64,000 nucleotides of DNA from Ideonella sp. A 288 (GTDB lineage Bacteria; Pseudomonadota; Gammaproteobacteria; Burkholderiales; Burkholderiaceae_C), in the NCBI RefSeq assembly GCF_002198735.1, contig NZ_MWLO01000130.1, forward strand, positions 1-64,000. The letters are read 5' to 3'. The notes under the pieces are model-generated. The model searched no databases. It was not told the origin of the DNA and worked only from the letters and a program-made list of their open reading frames with translations. Shown piece by piece: positions 10,866-20,378 of the stretch. Both the position numbers and the translations under genes were made by a program. The first letter of the stretch is position 1. Every line of letters starts with the position of its first letter.

Positions 10866-12908
10866 ATGCAGACAAACACTGACCTGCGCATGGTACGTGG
10901 TGCCTGTCCGCACGATTGTCCGGACACCTGCGCGTGGATCGCGACGGTCGAGCGTGGCAAGGTCATCCGCCTGCAGGGCGACCCCGACCACCCGCCCACC
11001 CACGGAGCGCTGTGCACCAAGGTTTCGCGCTACGCCGAGCGCACCTACCATGCCGGGCGCGTGCTCACCCCCCTGAAACGGGTGGGCCCCAAGGGCGCCG
11101 GGCAGTTCGTGCCGGTGGGCTGGGACGAGGCGCTCGACGACATTGCCGCGCGCCTGCGCGAGATCGCGTCACGAGACCCCGAGGCCATCCTGCCTTACAG
11201 CTATGCCGGCACGATGGGCATGCTGCAGTCCGAGAGCATGGACCGGCGCTTCTTCCATCGGCTCGGCGCGTCGCTGCTCGACCGCACCATCTGCTCGAAC
11301 GCCGGTGGCGAGGCGCTGGCCGGCACCTACGGCGGCAAGCTCGGCATGCACCTCGAGGACTACGCGGCGAGCCGGCTGATCCTCATCTGGGGCAGCAACT
11401 CGATCGCGTCGAACCTGCACTTCTGGACCTTCGCGCAGCAGGCCAAGCGGCAGGGCGCGCGGCTGGTGTGCATCGACCCGCGGCGCACCGAGACGGCCGA
11501 CAAGTGCCACCAGCACATCGCCCTGCGGCCCGGCACCGATGGCGCGCTGGCGCTGGGCCTGATGCACGAGCTGATCACCGCAGGCCTGCTCGACGAAGAC
11601 TACATCGCCCGCCATGTCGACGGCTTCGACGCGCTGCGCGAGCGCGCGCTGCAATGGCCGGCGGCCCGGGCGGCCGAGGTCTGCGGGCTCGACGCGGCCG
11701 TGATCACCGCCCTGACGCACGAGTACGCCGCCACGCGGCCCGCCGCCATCCGCCTGAACTACGGCGTGCAGCGCGTGCGCGGTGGCGGCAACGCGGTGCG
11801 GCTGATCGCGCTGCTGCCCTGCCTCACCGGCGCCTGGCGCGAGCGCGGCGGCGGGTTGCTGCTGTCGAGCTCGGGCTGGTTCCGCGCCTTCCGCAACGAC
11901 GCAGTGCTGCAGCGGCCCGACCTGCTCGGCGATCGCCGGCCGCGCACCATCAACATGAGCACCATCGGCGACGACCTGCTGCGCGACAGCTCGCCTGCCT
12001 TCGGGCCGCGCGTCGAGGCGATCGTCGTCTACAACAGCAACCCGGTGGCGGTGGCGCCCGATTCCAGCAAGGTGGTGGCGGGCTTCCGGCGAGAGGACCT
12101 CTTCACCGTGGTGCTCGAGCACTTCCTCACCGACACGGCCGACCACGCCGACTACGTGCTGCCGGCCACCACGCAGCTGGAGCACCGCGACCTGCACACC
12201 GCCTACGGCCACACCTACGTGGTGGCCAACGAGCCGGCGGTGGCGCCGCTGGGCCAGGCGCGGCCCAACACGCAGGTCTTCCGCGACCTGGCTGCGCGCA
12301 TGGGCTTCGACGAGCCGTGCTTTGCCGACACCGACGAGCAACTCGCCGCGCAGGCGCTGCAGGGCCTCGACCTGCAGGCCTTGCGAGCGCAGGGCTGGGT
12401 GAAGCTGCCCGTGCCCGACCGGCCCTTCGCCGACGGTGGATTCAGCACGCCCAACGGCCGCGCGCAGGTGGCGCCGCCGGGCTGGGCGGTGCCCGATCAC
12501 CTGCCGCCGCACGAGTCGCCGGCCTCGGCGCCCGCGCTGGCCGCCCGCTACCCGCTGGCGATGATCTCGCCGCCGGCGCGCAACTTCCTGAACTCCACCT
12601 TCGTCAACGTCCAGAGCCTGCGCGACATCGAAGGCGAGCCGCTGCTCGAGATCCACCCCGACGACGCGGCCGCGCGCGGCATCGCCGACGGCAGTGTGGT
12701 GCGCGTGTTCAACGACCGCGGCACCTACCGCTGTAAGGCGGCGGTGTCGACACGCGCCCGGTCGGGCGTGGTCATCGGGCTGGGCGTCTGGTGGCGCAAG
12801 CTGGGGCTGGACGGCACCAACGTCAACGAGCTCACCAGCCAGCGCCTCACCGACATCGGTCGCGCGCCCACCTTCTACGACTGCCTGGTCGAGGTGCAGC
12901 CGGGATGA
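10866..12908 (+). CDS. Molybdopterin-dependent oxidoreductase (BisC/COG0243 type)
   Basis: Cytosolic bis-MGD molybdo-/tungsto-enzyme of 680 residues. The N-terminal 4Fe-4S motif is CPHDCPDTC plus ALCTK (Cys14, 18, 22, 50). A cysteine in RTICSNAGGEA (Cys143) is a candidate metal ligand. MGD-binding stretches include LILIWGSNSIASNLH, CIDPRRTETA and the C-terminal molydopterin-dinucleotide-binding domain (PPARNFLNSTF, LEIHPDDAAARGI). There is no Tat signal. ATG 10866 places the Fe-S motif at the usual distance. It is divergent from the binding-protein gene, and its stop overlaps the next start (ATGA). No electron-transfer subunits or cofactor genes are nearby; the reaction is not assignable from sequence alone. 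Confidence 0.88.
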   Translation: MQTNTDLRMVRGACPHDCPDTCAWIATVERGKVIRLQGDPDHPPTHGALCTKVSRYAERTYHAGRVLTPLKRVGPKGAGQFVPVGWDEALDDIAARLREIASRDPEAILPYSYAGTMGMLQSESMDRRFFHRLGASLLDRTICSNAGGEALAGTYGGKLGMHLEDYAASRLILIWGSNSIASNLHFWTFAQQAKRQGARLVCIDPRRTETADKCHQHIALRPGTDGALALGLMHELITAGLLDEDYIARHVDGFDALRERALQWPAARAAEVCGLDAAVITALTHEYAATRPAAIRLNYGVQRVRGGGNAVRLIALLPCLTGAWRERGGGLLLSSSGWFRAFRNDAVLQRPDLLGDRRPRTINMSTIGDDLLRDSSPAFGPRVEAIVVYNSNPVAVAPDSSKVVAGFRREDLFTVVLEHFLTDTADHADYVLPATTQLEHRDLHTAYGHTYVVANEPAVAPLGQARPNTQVFRDLAARMGFDEPCFADTDEQLAAQALQGLDLQALRAQGWVKLPVPDRPFADGGFSTPNGRAQVAPPGWAVPDHLPPHESPASAPALAARYPLAMISPPARNFLNSTFVNVQSLRDIEGEPLLEIHPDDAAARGIADGSVVRVFNDRGTYRCKAAVSTRARSGVVIGLGVWWRKLGLDGTNVNELTSQRLTDIGRAPTFYDCLVEVQPG

Positions 12909-13960
12909 CGTGGCGGCGGGTGGCCGCCACGGGCGGCGCGGTGCTGACGGCGATGCTGGCCAGCGGCTGCGACAGCATGGGCTACTACGCGCAGTCGGTG
13001 GGCGGCCACCTCGACCTGATGCGTCGCGCGCGGCCCGTGGCCGAGCTGCTGGACGATGCCGCCACCTCCGAAGCGCTGAAGCAGCGGCTGCAGCTCGCGC
13101 AGCGCCTGCGCCGGTTTGCGGTCACCGACCTCGCGCTGCCCGACAACGCCAGCTACCACCGTTACGCCGACCTCGGCCGCCCGTCGGCGGTGTGGAACGT
13201 GGTGGCCGCGCCCGAGCTGTCGCTGACGCTGCAGACCTGGTGCTTCCCGGTGATGGGTTGCGTCGGGTACCGCGGCTACTTCGACCGCGGTGGCGCCGAG
13301 CGCATGGGCACCGAGCTGCGCGGGCGGGGCCTCGAAGTCAGCGTCTATGGCGTGCCGGCCTACTCCACGCTCGGCTGGAGCAACTGGGTCGGCGGCGACC
13401 CGCTGCTCAACACCTTCATCGCCTGGTACGAGGCCGATCTGGCCCGGCTGATCTTCCACGAGCTGGCCCACCAGGTGGCCTATGCCGCGGACGACACCAC
13501 CTTCAACGAGTCCTTCGCCACCGCGGTCGAGCGGCTGGGCAGCGCGCGCTGGTTCGAGGCCGCCGGCCGGCCGGTCGACACCGATGCCGCCTCGCGCCGC
13601 CGCGTCGAGTTCAAGGCGCTGACGCTGCGCACCCGATCGGCGCTGGAGGCGCTGTACCGCAGCGACCTGCCCGATGCCGACAAGCGCCAGCGCAAGGCCG
13701 AGCTGATGGCCACGATGCGCGCCGAGCATGCCGCGCTGAAGGCCGGGCCCTGGGCCGGCTTCACCGGCTACGATGCCTGGTTCGCCGGTGCCAACAATGC
13801 CGCACTGGCCGTGCAGGCCGCCTACGATGCGCTGGTGCCCGAGTTCGAGCGCCTGTACGAGCGCCAGGGCCGCGACTTCACCCGCTTCTATGCCGAGGTC
13901 AAGCGCCTGGCCGCCTTGCCCAAGGACCAGCGCCGCGCCACACTCGCGGCCAATCCCTGA
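12905..13960 (+). CDS. Lipoprotein putative aminopeptidase (COG4324 family)
   Basis: Predicted lipid-anchored zinc aminopeptidase of 351 residues. A short signal ends in the lipobox LASGC (Cys at about residue 19). The family core includes VVAAPELSLTLQTWCFPVMGCVGYRGYF and the zinc signature IFHELAHQ, with a downstream NESFATAVE supplying a further glutamate ligand. The gene overlaps the molybdopterin oxidoreductase stop by 4 bp (ATGA), so the two are translationally coupled despite having no obvious shared biochemistry. Peptidase activity is a family prediction; substrates are unknown. Confidence 0.8.
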   Translation: MTWRRVAATGGAVLTAMLASGCDSMGYYAQSVGGHLDLMRRARPVAELLDDAATSEALKQRLQLAQRLRRFAVTDLALPDNASYHRYADLGRPSAVWNVVAAPELSLTLQTWCFPVMGCVGYRGYFDRGGAERMGTELRGRGLEVSVYGVPAYSTLGWSNWVGGDPLLNTFIAWYEADLARLIFHELAHQVAYAADDTTFNESFATAVERLGSARWFEAAGRPVDTDAASRRRVEFKALTLRTRSALEALYRSDLPDADKRQRKAELMATMRAEHAALKAGPWAGFTGYDAWFAGANNAALAVQAAYDALVPEFERLYERQGRDFTRFYAEVKRLAALPKDQRRATLAANP

Positions 13961-13989
13961 ACCCCTTGCCGTCCCCGGAGTCCTCTCGA

Positions 13990-14355
13990 ATGTCCGACAT
14001 CCGCATCCACCGCGACCACAGCCTCGGCCTGAAGAAGGCGCGCGAGGTGGCCTGGCAATGGGCCGAAGAGGTCGAGCAGAAGTTCGACATGGAATGCACC
14101 GTGCTCGAGGGTGAGTTCAGCGACACGGTGGAGTTCACCCGCAGCGGGGTGAACGGCACGCTGACGGTGGCCGCCGACCACTTCGACCTGCAGGCCAAGC
14201 TGGGCTTCCTGCTCGGCGCCTTCGCCAGGACCATCGAAGGCGAGATCGAGAAGAACCTCGACGCGCTGCTGGGCCAGGCCGGGGCCACCGGCAAGAAGGC
14301 TGCCTCACCGGCCAAGAAGGCCGCCGCGCCGCGCAAGACGGCCGCCAAGCGCTGA
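13990..14355 (+). CDS. Polyhydroxyalkanoic acid system family protein
   Basis: Small cytosolic protein of 121 residues matching the PHA-granule-region family: the N-terminal SDIRIHRDHSLGLKKAREVAWQWAEE helix, a central beta part (TVLEGEFSDTVEFTRSGVNG) and a lysine/alanine-rich tail (KKAASPAKKAAAPRK) like that of granule-associated PhaF-type proteins or histone H1. The family is found next to polyhydroxyalkanoate genes but its activity is not established. Here it lies 29 bp after the aminopeptidase, on the same strand, and next to acyl-CoA-binding and WS/DGAT genes. No PHA synthase is in the window. The basic tail could bind DNA or the granule surface. Confidence 0.82.
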   Translation: MSDIRIHRDHSLGLKKAREVAWQWAEEVEQKFDMECTVLEGEFSDTVEFTRSGVNGTLTVAADHFDLQAKLGFLLGAFARTIEGEIEKNLDALLGQAGATGKKAASPAKKAAAPRKTAAKR

Positions 14356-14401
14356 ACCGCGTGGCCGCGCGCAGGGCCTCGCCGGGCCCCGCCGTGTCGA
14401 C

Positions 14402-14656
14402 TTACTTCAGCGATTCGATCAGGTCGACGTACTCTTGCATCGCGTCGTCGGTGGACTTGCCCTTGAGGCCGTTCCAGGCGTCCCACTTGGCGCGGCCCAC
14501 CATGTCGGTGAAGCCCGGGCGCTTGCCTTCGACGTCGCCCGCGCTGGCCTGCTTGTACAGCGAGTAGATCTGCAGCAGCGTCATGTTGTCGGGCTTTTCC
14601 GGCAGGTTCTTGCTGTCGGCCACGGCTTTTTCGAAGCGGGCTTTGAGGTCGGCCAT
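14402..14656 (-). CDS. Acyl-CoA-binding protein
   Basis: 84-residue four-helix acyl-CoA-binding protein, the normal size of the family. It has the ligand-binding tyrosine/lysine segment LLQIYSLYKQASAGD, followed by KRPGFTDMVGRAKWDAWNGLKG and an end at EYVDLIESL. It sequesters long-chain acyl-CoA esters in the cytosol and delivers them to acyltransferases. AAGGAG lies nine bases before ATG 14656. It is divergent from the WS/DGAT acyltransferase, whose acyl-CoA substrate it could supply, and convergent with the PHA-system gene. ACBP is well known in eukaryotes and scattered in bacteria, so its placement here is notable. Confidence 0.93.
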   Translation of the reverse strand: MADLKARFEKAVADSKNLPEKPDNMTLLQIYSLYKQASAGDVEGKRPGFTDMVGRAKWDAWNGLKGKSTDDAMQEYVDLIESLK

Positions 14657-14766
14657 GGGGGTCTCCTTGGGGGTCGGGATGTCGCTGACAATCGAAAACC
14701 GCGATTGACGACCCGGATGTTAACCAGCATCGTCGTCCGGACACCACCCAGAACAGGAGACGATCG

Positions 14767-16230
14767 ATGACCGCACCCGCCGCCAGCCGCATGTCGAGAG
14801 TCGACACCGCGTGGCTGCGCATGGACAACGACGTCAACCTGATGATGATCGTCGGCGTCTGGTTGCTCACCCCGGCCATCACGGTGGAGGCCCTGCGCGA
14901 ACGCATCGCCGACAAGCTGCTCAAGTACGAGCGCTTCCACCAAAAGGTGGTGCTCGACACGATGGGTGCCAGCTGGGTCCCCGACGGCGATTTCGACATC
15001 GCCCGCCACGTCTTCGTCGAGAAGCTCGTGCGCCGCCGCGGGCAGGGCGAGCGTGCCGCGCTGCAGGCGCGCTGCGGCGAACTGGCCACCACGCCCCTCG
15101 ATCCTGCCCGCCCGCTGTGGCAGTTTCACCTCATCGAGCAGTACGAGGGCGGCTGTGCGCTGATCGCCCGCATCCACCACTGCATCGGCGACGGCATCGC
15201 GCTCATCTCGGTGATGATGTCCATCACCGACGGTGGCAGCGATCCCCCGCAGCGCCGCCGCCGCAAGGGCGCCGACGCTGACGGCGAACACGGCCACGAG
15301 GGCGACTGGCTGGCCGAGGCGGTGCTCAAGCCGCTGAACGACGTGGCCGTCAAGGCGGTTGCCATGTATGGCGGCGGCGTGGCCCGGTCGATCGACATGC
15401 TGGCCCATCCGCAGCAGCCGCTGCTGGGCTCGCTCGACATGGCGCGCTCGGGCCTGCAGGTGGTGGGCGACGTGGCCGCGCTGGCGCTGATGCCCGACGA
15501 CTCGCCCACGCGGCTGAAGGGCAAGCCGGTCGGCAAGAAGGTGGTGGCCTGGAGCGAGCCGATGCCGCTGGACCGCGTCAAGGTCATCGGCAAGGCGCTG
15601 GGCTGTTCGATCAACGACGTGCTGCTGGCCTGCGTGGCCGGCGCCATCGGCCAGTACCTGCGCGAGCAGGGCGACGAGATCGACGGCCAGGAGATCCGCG
15701 CCATGGTGCCGGTGAACCTGCGCCCGCTCGAGAAGGCCTGGCAACTGGGCAACCGGTTTGGCCTGGCGCCGCTGGTGCTGCCCATCGGCATCGAGAACCC
15801 GGTGGAGCGCGTCTACGCCGTGCGCCAGCGCATGAACGACCTGAAAGGCAGCTACCAGCCCTTGCTGGCCTTTGCGGTGCTGTCGGTGGCGGGGCTGTTC
15901 ATCAAGCCGGTGCAGGACGCGATCCTGGGGCTGTTCGCCAAGAAGTCGACCGCGGTGATGACCAATGTGCCGGGTCCGCAGGTGCCGCTGCGTTTCTGCG
16001 GTTCCACCTTGCGGCAGACCATGTTCTGGGTGCCGGCCTCGGGCGATATCGGCGTGGGCGTCAGCATCCTCAGTTACGGCGGCGGCGTGCAGTTCGGGCT
16101 GATCACCGACCGCAAGCTGTGTCCCGACCCTCAGGCCATCATCGACCGCTTCGAGCCCGAGTTCGAGAAGGTGCTGTGGCTGGCGATGATGCTGCCCTGG
16201 GGCGGGCAGGCCGACGGGTTCGACGGCTGA
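14767..16230 (+). CDS. Wax ester synthase / diacylglycerol O-acyltransferase (WS/DGAT)
   Basis: Bifunctional acyltransferase of 487 residues that joins acyl-CoA to a fatty alcohol or diacylglycerol to make storage wax esters or triacylglycerol. The catalytic motif HHCIGDG is at about residues 137-143. The C-terminal WS/DGAT domain has the conserved NDVLLACVAGAIGQYL and a PLRFCGSTLRQTMFWVP region with NVPGPQ. The protein associates with the inner membrane or lipid bodies. ATG 14767 follows ACAGGAGACG. It is divergent from the ACBP gene across a 110-bp spacer containing a caatcg/cgattg inverted repeat. It ends back to back with rppH: its TGA and the rppH stop are adjacent. Confidence 0.92.
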   Translation: MTAPAASRMSRVDTAWLRMDNDVNLMMIVGVWLLTPAITVEALRERIADKLLKYERFHQKVVLDTMGASWVPDGDFDIARHVFVEKLVRRRGQGERAALQARCGELATTPLDPARPLWQFHLIEQYEGGCALIARIHHCIGDGIALISVMMSITDGGSDPPQRRRRKGADADGEHGHEGDWLAEAVLKPLNDVAVKAVAMYGGGVARSIDMLAHPQQPLLGSLDMARSGLQVVGDVAALALMPDDSPTRLKGKPVGKKVVAWSEPMPLDRVKVIGKALGCSINDVLLACVAGAIGQYLREQGDEIDGQEIRAMVPVNLRPLEKAWQLGNRFGLAPLVLPIGIENPVERVYAVRQRMNDLKGSYQPLLAFAVLSVAGLFIKPVQDAILGLFAKKSTAVMTNVPGPQVPLRFCGSTLRQTMFWVPASGDIGVGVSILSYGGGVQFGLITDRKLCPDPQAIIDRFEPEFEKVLWLAMMLPWGGQADGFDG

Positions 16231-16830
16231 TCAGGCGTTGCCGGCGTCCGGTGCCGGACCGGCGCCGGGGGCCGAGGGCGGCTCGCCGTCGAGGTGGCCG
16301 TCGTCGGTGGGGCGGCCGCGCATGCCGCCGCGCAGAAAGCGGTTGTGCTGGTGCGCCGCGCGCGGCAGGAACCGCGCCAGTTCGGACAGCGCCATCTGGT
16401 ACACATCGCGCTTGAACTCGATCACCAGTTCCAGCGGCACCCAGTAGTCGTTCCAGCGCCAGGCGTCGAATTCGGGGTGATCGGTGGCGCGCAGGTCGAG
16501 ATCGGAATCGCGGCCCGTCAGGCGCAGCAGGAACCAGATCTGCTTCTGGCCCCGGTAGTGGCCACGCGCATCCTTGCGGATGAAGTGCTCAGGCACTTCA
16601 TAGCGCAGCCAGTCGCGCGTGCGCGCCAGGATGCGGACGTGCTCGGGGCGCAGGCCCACTTCCTCGTGCAGCTCGCGAAACATGGCCTGCTCCGGCGACT
16701 CGCCGTACTTGATGCCGCCTTGGGGGAACTGCCACGAGTGGGTACGCAGACGTTTGCCCCAGAACACCTGGTTGCGCGAGTTGAGCAGGATGATGCCGAC
16801 GTTGGGCCTGAAGCCTTCCCGGTCGAGCAT
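16231..16830 (-). CDS. rppH: RNA pyrophosphohydrolase RppH
   Basis: Nudix hydrolase of 199 residues that removes pyrophosphate from the 5' end of triphosphorylated mRNA and starts its decay. The Nudix box is [22 protein letters not shown]. The canonical family start [17 protein letters not shown] sets ATG 16830; an in-frame ATG at 16860 would add ten residues. The C-terminal 40 residues are a Pro/Gly/His-rich extension beyond the E. coli length. It is divergent from proS, the normal betaproteobacterial arrangement. Confidence 0.93.
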   Translation of the reverse strand: MLDREGFRPNVGIILLNSRNQVFWGKRLRTHSWQFPQGGIKYGESPEQAMFRELHEEVGLRPEHVRILARTRDWLRYEVPEHFIRKDARGHYRGQKQIWFLLRLTGRDSDLDLRATDHPEFDAWRWNDYWVPLELVIEFKRDVYQMALSELARFLPRAAHQHNRFLRGGMRGRPTDDGHLDGEPPSAPGAGPAPDAGNA

Positions 16831-16963
16831 AATCAACCCCAATTCTTGAATTGAAATCATTATTGCACCGGCCTCGTGCGGCATGCGAACTCTCGCTTAC
16901 CCGCACGCTCCAAAGGCCTCGGTGCCCGCTGCGGCCCCACCGCGGCGGCCTCAGCGAGCCCCC

Positions 16964-18712
16964 ATGAAAGCCACCCAGTTCTTCATCGCCACCCTGAAGG
17001 AAGCGCCTGCCGACGCCGAGGTCGTGAGCCACCAGCTCATGATGCGCGCCGGCATGATCAAGCGGCTCGGCGCCGGCATCTACAACTACATGCCCATGGG
17101 CTTGCGTGTCATTCGCAAGGTCGAGGCGATCATCCGCGACGAGATGAACCGCGCCGGGGCGGTCGAGCTGCTGATGCCCGTGGTGCAGCCCGCCGAGCTG
17201 TGGCAGGAGACCGGCCGCTTCCAGGCCTATGGCCCCGAGCTGATGCGCGTGAAGGACCGCCACGACCGCGACTTCATCATCCAGCCCACCAGCGAAGAGG
17301 TCATCACCGACATCGCCCGCCAGGAGCTGCGCAGCTACAAGCAGCTGCCCCGAAATTTCTACCACATCCAGACCAAGTTCCGCGACGAGCGCCGGCCGCG
17401 CTTCGGCGTGATGCGCGGGCGCGAGTTCACGATGAAGGACGCGTACTCCTTCGATCGCGACAAGGCTTCGGCGCTGAAGAGCTACCAGGTCATGTTCGAT
17501 GCCTACAAGCGCATCTTCGACCGTTTCGGCCTGACCTACCGCGCCGTGGCTGCCGACACCGGCGCCATCGGCGGCGATGCCTCGCACGAGTTCCAGGTCA
17601 TCGCCGACACCGGCGAGGATGCCATCGTCTACTGTCCCACCAGCGACTACGCGGCCAACATCGAGCTGGCCGAGGCGGTGGCGCCTGCGGCCCCGCGCGC
17701 CGCGCCGTCGCAGCCGCTGCACAAGACGCCCACGCCGGGCAAGAGCACCTGCGAAGACGTGGCTGCTCTGCTGAGCCTGCCGCTGGAGCGAACCGTGAAG
17801 TCGCTGGTGCTGGCCACCGACGTCAAGAACGAGGCCGGCGACATCGTCGAGAGCACCGTGTGGCTGCTGCTCGTGCGTGGCGACCACAACCTCAACGAGA
17901 TCAAGGCCGGCAAGCTGCCGGGGCTGAAGGACGGCTTCCGCTTTGCCACCGTCGCCGAGATCGAAGACCGCTTCGGTTGCAAGCCCGGCTACCTGGGCCC
18001 CATCGGTACCGCCAAGCCGGTGAAGGTGGTGGCCGACCGCACCGTGGCGGCCATGGCCGATTTCGTCTGCGGCGCCAACGACGCCGACTTCCACTTCACC
18101 GGCGTCAACTGGGGCCGCGACCTGCCCGAGCCCGACCTGGTGGCCGACATCCGCAACGTCGTCGTCGGCGACCCCTCGCCCGACGGGCAGGGCGTGCTCG
18201 CCATCCAGCGCGGCATCGAGGTCGGCCATGTGTTCTACCTGGGCACCAAGAAGTACAGCGAGCCGATGAAGGCCCACTTCCTCGACGAGACCGGCAAGCC
18301 GCAGCCCTTCGAGATGGGCTGCTACGGCATCGGTGTCACGCGCATCCTGGGCGCGGCCATCGAGCAGAACCACGACGAGCGCGGCATCATCTGGCCGGTG
18401 GCCATCGCCCCCTTCGCGGTGGTGATCTGCCCGATCGGCTACGACCGCAGTGCCGAGGTGCGTGCCGCGGCCGACCAGTTGCACGACACGCTGGTGGCGC
18501 AAGGCATCGACGTCATGCTCGACGACCGTGGCGAGCGCCCCGGCGCGATGTTCGCCGACTGGGAACTGGTGGGCGTGCCGCAGCGTGTGGTGCTGTCCGA
18601 CCGCGGCCTGAAGGCCGGCACCGTCGAACTGCAGGGCCGTCGCGAGGCCCAGGCCACCGTGGCGCCGCTGGCCGAGGCCGCCGCCCTCGTGAAGGACCGG
18701 CTCTCGGCATGA
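16964..18712 (+). CDS. proS: Prolyl-tRNA synthetase
   Basis: Class II aminoacyl-tRNA synthetase of 582 residues, bacterial type. It carries motif 1 near [20 protein letters not shown], motif 2 ([21 protein letters not shown]), an INS editing domain at about residues 225-400 ([11 protein letters not shown] to GCKPGYLGP) and motif 3 ([17 protein letters not shown]), then the anticodon-binding domain. ATG 16964 is chosen from the family start [19 protein letters not shown]; the frame is open further up but does not match. Its TGA overlaps the ATG of the transglycosylase gene. Cytoplasmic and essential. Confidence 0.96.
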   Translation: MKATQFFIATLKEAPADAEVVSHQLMMRAGMIKRLGAGIYNYMPMGLRVIRKVEAIIRDEMNRAGAVELLMPVVQPAELWQETGRFQAYGPELMRVKDRHDRDFIIQPTSEEVITDIARQELRSYKQLPRNFYHIQTKFRDERRPRFGVMRGREFTMKDAYSFDRDKASALKSYQVMFDAYKRIFDRFGLTYRAVAADTGAIGGDASHEFQVIADTGEDAIVYCPTSDYAANIELAEAVAPAAPRAAPSQPLHKTPTPGKSTCEDVAALLSLPLERTVKSLVLATDVKNEAGDIVESTVWLLLVRGDHNLNEIKAGKLPGLKDGFRFATVAEIEDRFGCKPGYLGPIGTAKPVKVVADRTVAAMADFVCGANDADFHFTGVNWGRDLPEPDLVADIRNVVVGDPSPDGQGVLAIQRGIEVGHVFYLGTKKYSEPMKAHFLDETGKPQPFEMGCYGIGVTRILGAAIEQNHDERGIIWPVAIAPFAVVICPIGYDRSAEVRAAADQLHDTLVAQGIDVMLDDRGERPGAMFADWELVGVPQRVVLSDRGLKAGTVELQGRREAQATVAPLAEAAALVKDRLSA

Positions 18713-19317
18713 CCGGGCGGCTGCGCCGCCGCGCGGTGCTGGCCGCGGCCGCCGGGGTGGCTTGGCCGCCGGCCCAGGCCGGCCGGCAGGCCGAGGAGCC
18801 GCTGGCCGACTCGGTGCGCACGGCCTTGTCCGCGGCCATCGGCAGTGCGGCGCCGCCGCGGCCGCAGTTCGACCAGATCGAGGCCCGCCTGGCTTACCTG
18901 CGCTGGCTGGGCGCCATGAGCGAGCGGCTCAAGCGCCGCAAGAGCGAACACAGCACCCGCGTCGAATTCCTCGAGACCCTGTGGTACGAGAGCAAGCGTG
19001 CCGGCCTCGAACCCGAACTGGTGCTGGGGCTGATCCAGGTGGAGAGCGGCTTCCGCAAGTACGCCATCAGCTCGGTCGGGGCACGCGGCTACATGCAGGT
19101 GATGCCGTTCTGGGCCCGCCTCATCGGCGACGGCGACCCGGCGCGGCTGTTCCACATGCAGACCAACCTGCGCTTCGGCTGCGTGATCTTGCGCCACTAC
19201 CTGGGCATCGAGCGTGGCGACCTGTTCCTGGCGCTGGGCCGCTACAACGGCAGCCGAGGCAAGCCCGAATACCCCAGCGCGGTGTTCGCAGCGCGCCGCC
19301 AGTGGTCGGCGGCCTGA
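18709..19317 (+). CDS. Lytic transglycosylase (SLT domain)
   Basis: Predicted periplasmic murein lytic transglycosylase of 202 residues. An arginine-rich n-region ([19 protein letters not shown]) forms a Tat-like or Sec signal. The SLT domain begins near residue 90: the catalytic glutamate lies in [16 protein letters not shown], followed by [16 protein letters not shown] and [15 protein letters not shown]. It cleaves the MurNAc-GlcNAc bond with 1,6-anhydro formation. ATGA overlap with proS indicates co-translation. It ends only three bases before the convergent ubiX stop. Confidence 0.88.
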   Translation: MTGRLRRRAVLAAAAGVAWPPAQAGRQAEEPLADSVRTALSAAIGSAAPPRPQFDQIEARLAYLRWLGAMSERLKRRKSEHSTRVEFLETLWYESKRAGLEPELVLGLIQVESGFRKYAISSVGARGYMQVMPFWARLIGDGDPARLFHMQTNLRFGCVILRHYLGIERGDLFLALGRYNGSRGKPEYPSAVFAARRQWSAA

Positions 19318-19320
19318 CCC

Positions 19321-19899
19321 TCAGCGCCTGAGGCCTTGCCAGTGCCGCGGACGGGCGTCGGCCACGCCCAGCAGCGACAGCACGCGTTCCACGCTCTCGT
19401 CGACCAACTCGTCGATGCTGCTCGGCCGGTGGTAGAACGCTGGCAGCGGCGGGAAGACGATGCCGCCCATCTCGGTGACGGCCGTCATGTTGCGAAGGTG
19501 GGCCAGGTTGAAGGGCGTCTCGCGCACCATCAGCAGCAGCGGGCGGCGTTCCTTCAGCGTCACGTCGGCGGCGCGCGTGAGCAGGTTGTCCGACAGGCCG
19601 TGGGCGATGGCCGCCAGCGACTTCATCGAGCACGGCGCCACCACCATCGCGTCGGTGGGAAAGCTGCCGCTGGCCACGCACGCTCCCACGTCGCCCACAC
19701 CATAGGCCTGGTCGGCCAGCGCCTCGAGCGCCGAACGGTCGAGGCCCAGTTCATGGTGGCCGTTGAGCACGCCGGCGGCCGTGACCACCAGGTGCGTCTC
19801 CAGGCCGAGTGCTCTCGCGCGCTGCAGCAGCCGCACGCCATACACCGCCCCGGTGGCGCCGGTGATGCCGACGACGAGCCTGCGTGGTTCGTCGCTCAC
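19321..19899 (-). CDS. ubiX: Flavin prenyltransferase UbiX
   Basis: 192-residue FMN-binding enzyme that prenylates reduced FMN with dimethylallyl phosphate to make the cofactor for UbiD-type decarboxylases in ubiquinone synthesis. The family N-terminus VVGITGATGAVYGVRLL is intact, as are ASGSFPTDAMVVAPCSMKSLAAIAHG and the C-terminal RETPFNLAHLRNMTAVTEMGGIVFPP. The start is GTG 19899; no better ATG is in frame. It lies downstream of grxD in the hemA-prfA-prmC-grxD-ubiX block. UbiD is not in this window. Confidence 0.93.
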   Translation of the reverse strand: MSDEPRRLVVGITGATGAVYGVRLLQRARALGLETHLVVTAAGVLNGHHELGLDRSALEALADQAYGVGDVGACVASGSFPTDAMVVAPCSMKSLAAIAHGLSDNLLTRAADVTLKERRPLLLMVRETPFNLAHLRNMTAVTEMGGIVFPPLPAFYHRPSSIDELVDESVERVLSLLGVADARPRHWQGLRR

Positions 19900-19950
19900 G
19901 GCGATGGCCTACGCGCGTGGCGGTCGGTCATGCGGCGACCGCGCGGGGTG

Positions 19951-20262
19951 TCACTTCGCCAGCATCTGCTGCAGTTCGCCGGACTCGTACATCTCCATCA
20001 TGATGTCCGAGCCGCCGACGAACTCGCCCTTCACGTACAGCTGCGGGATGGTCGGCCAGTTGGCGTAGTCCTTGATGCCCTGGCGGATGGCTTCGTCCTC
20101 GAGCACGTTCACGGTCTTCAACTCGGTCACGCCACAAGCCTTCAGCACCTGGATGGCCCGGCCCGAGAAGCCGCACATCGGGAACTGCGCATTGCCCTTC
20201 ATGAACAGCACCACGGGGCTGCCCTTCACGATGTCGTCGATCTGCTTGTGCACGTCAGTCAT
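19951..20262 (-). CDS. grxD: Monothiol glutaredoxin Grx4
   Basis: 103-residue monothiol glutaredoxin with the CGFS active site (PMCGFSGRAIQVL) and the glutathione-binding WPTIPQLYVKGEFVGGSDIMMEMYESGEL region. Members carry a bridging 2Fe-2S cluster and deliver it to Fe-S assembly and iron-sensing proteins; they are not general disulfide reductases. ATG 20262. A TATAAC hexamer on the minus strand (20297-20302) could be its own -10, but no -35 is evident. The genomic position between prmC and ubiX is conserved in the group, apart from the inserted barrel gene. Confidence 0.94.
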   Translation of the reverse strand: MTDVHKQIDDIVKGSPVVLFMKGNAQFPMCGFSGRAIQVLKACGVTELKTVNVLEDEAIRQGIKDYANWPTIPQLYVKGEFVGGSDIMMEMYESGELQQMLAK

Positions 20263-20378
20263 GTCTTGCCCGGTCCAATGTCTTGATCAGGTCGAGGTTA
20301 TACGGCAAACCGGGTCGGCGCCGCCACGGCCGGTCATGTAGGCCCGTCGCGTGCGACGGCTTCTGTGGCGCCGGGCGC

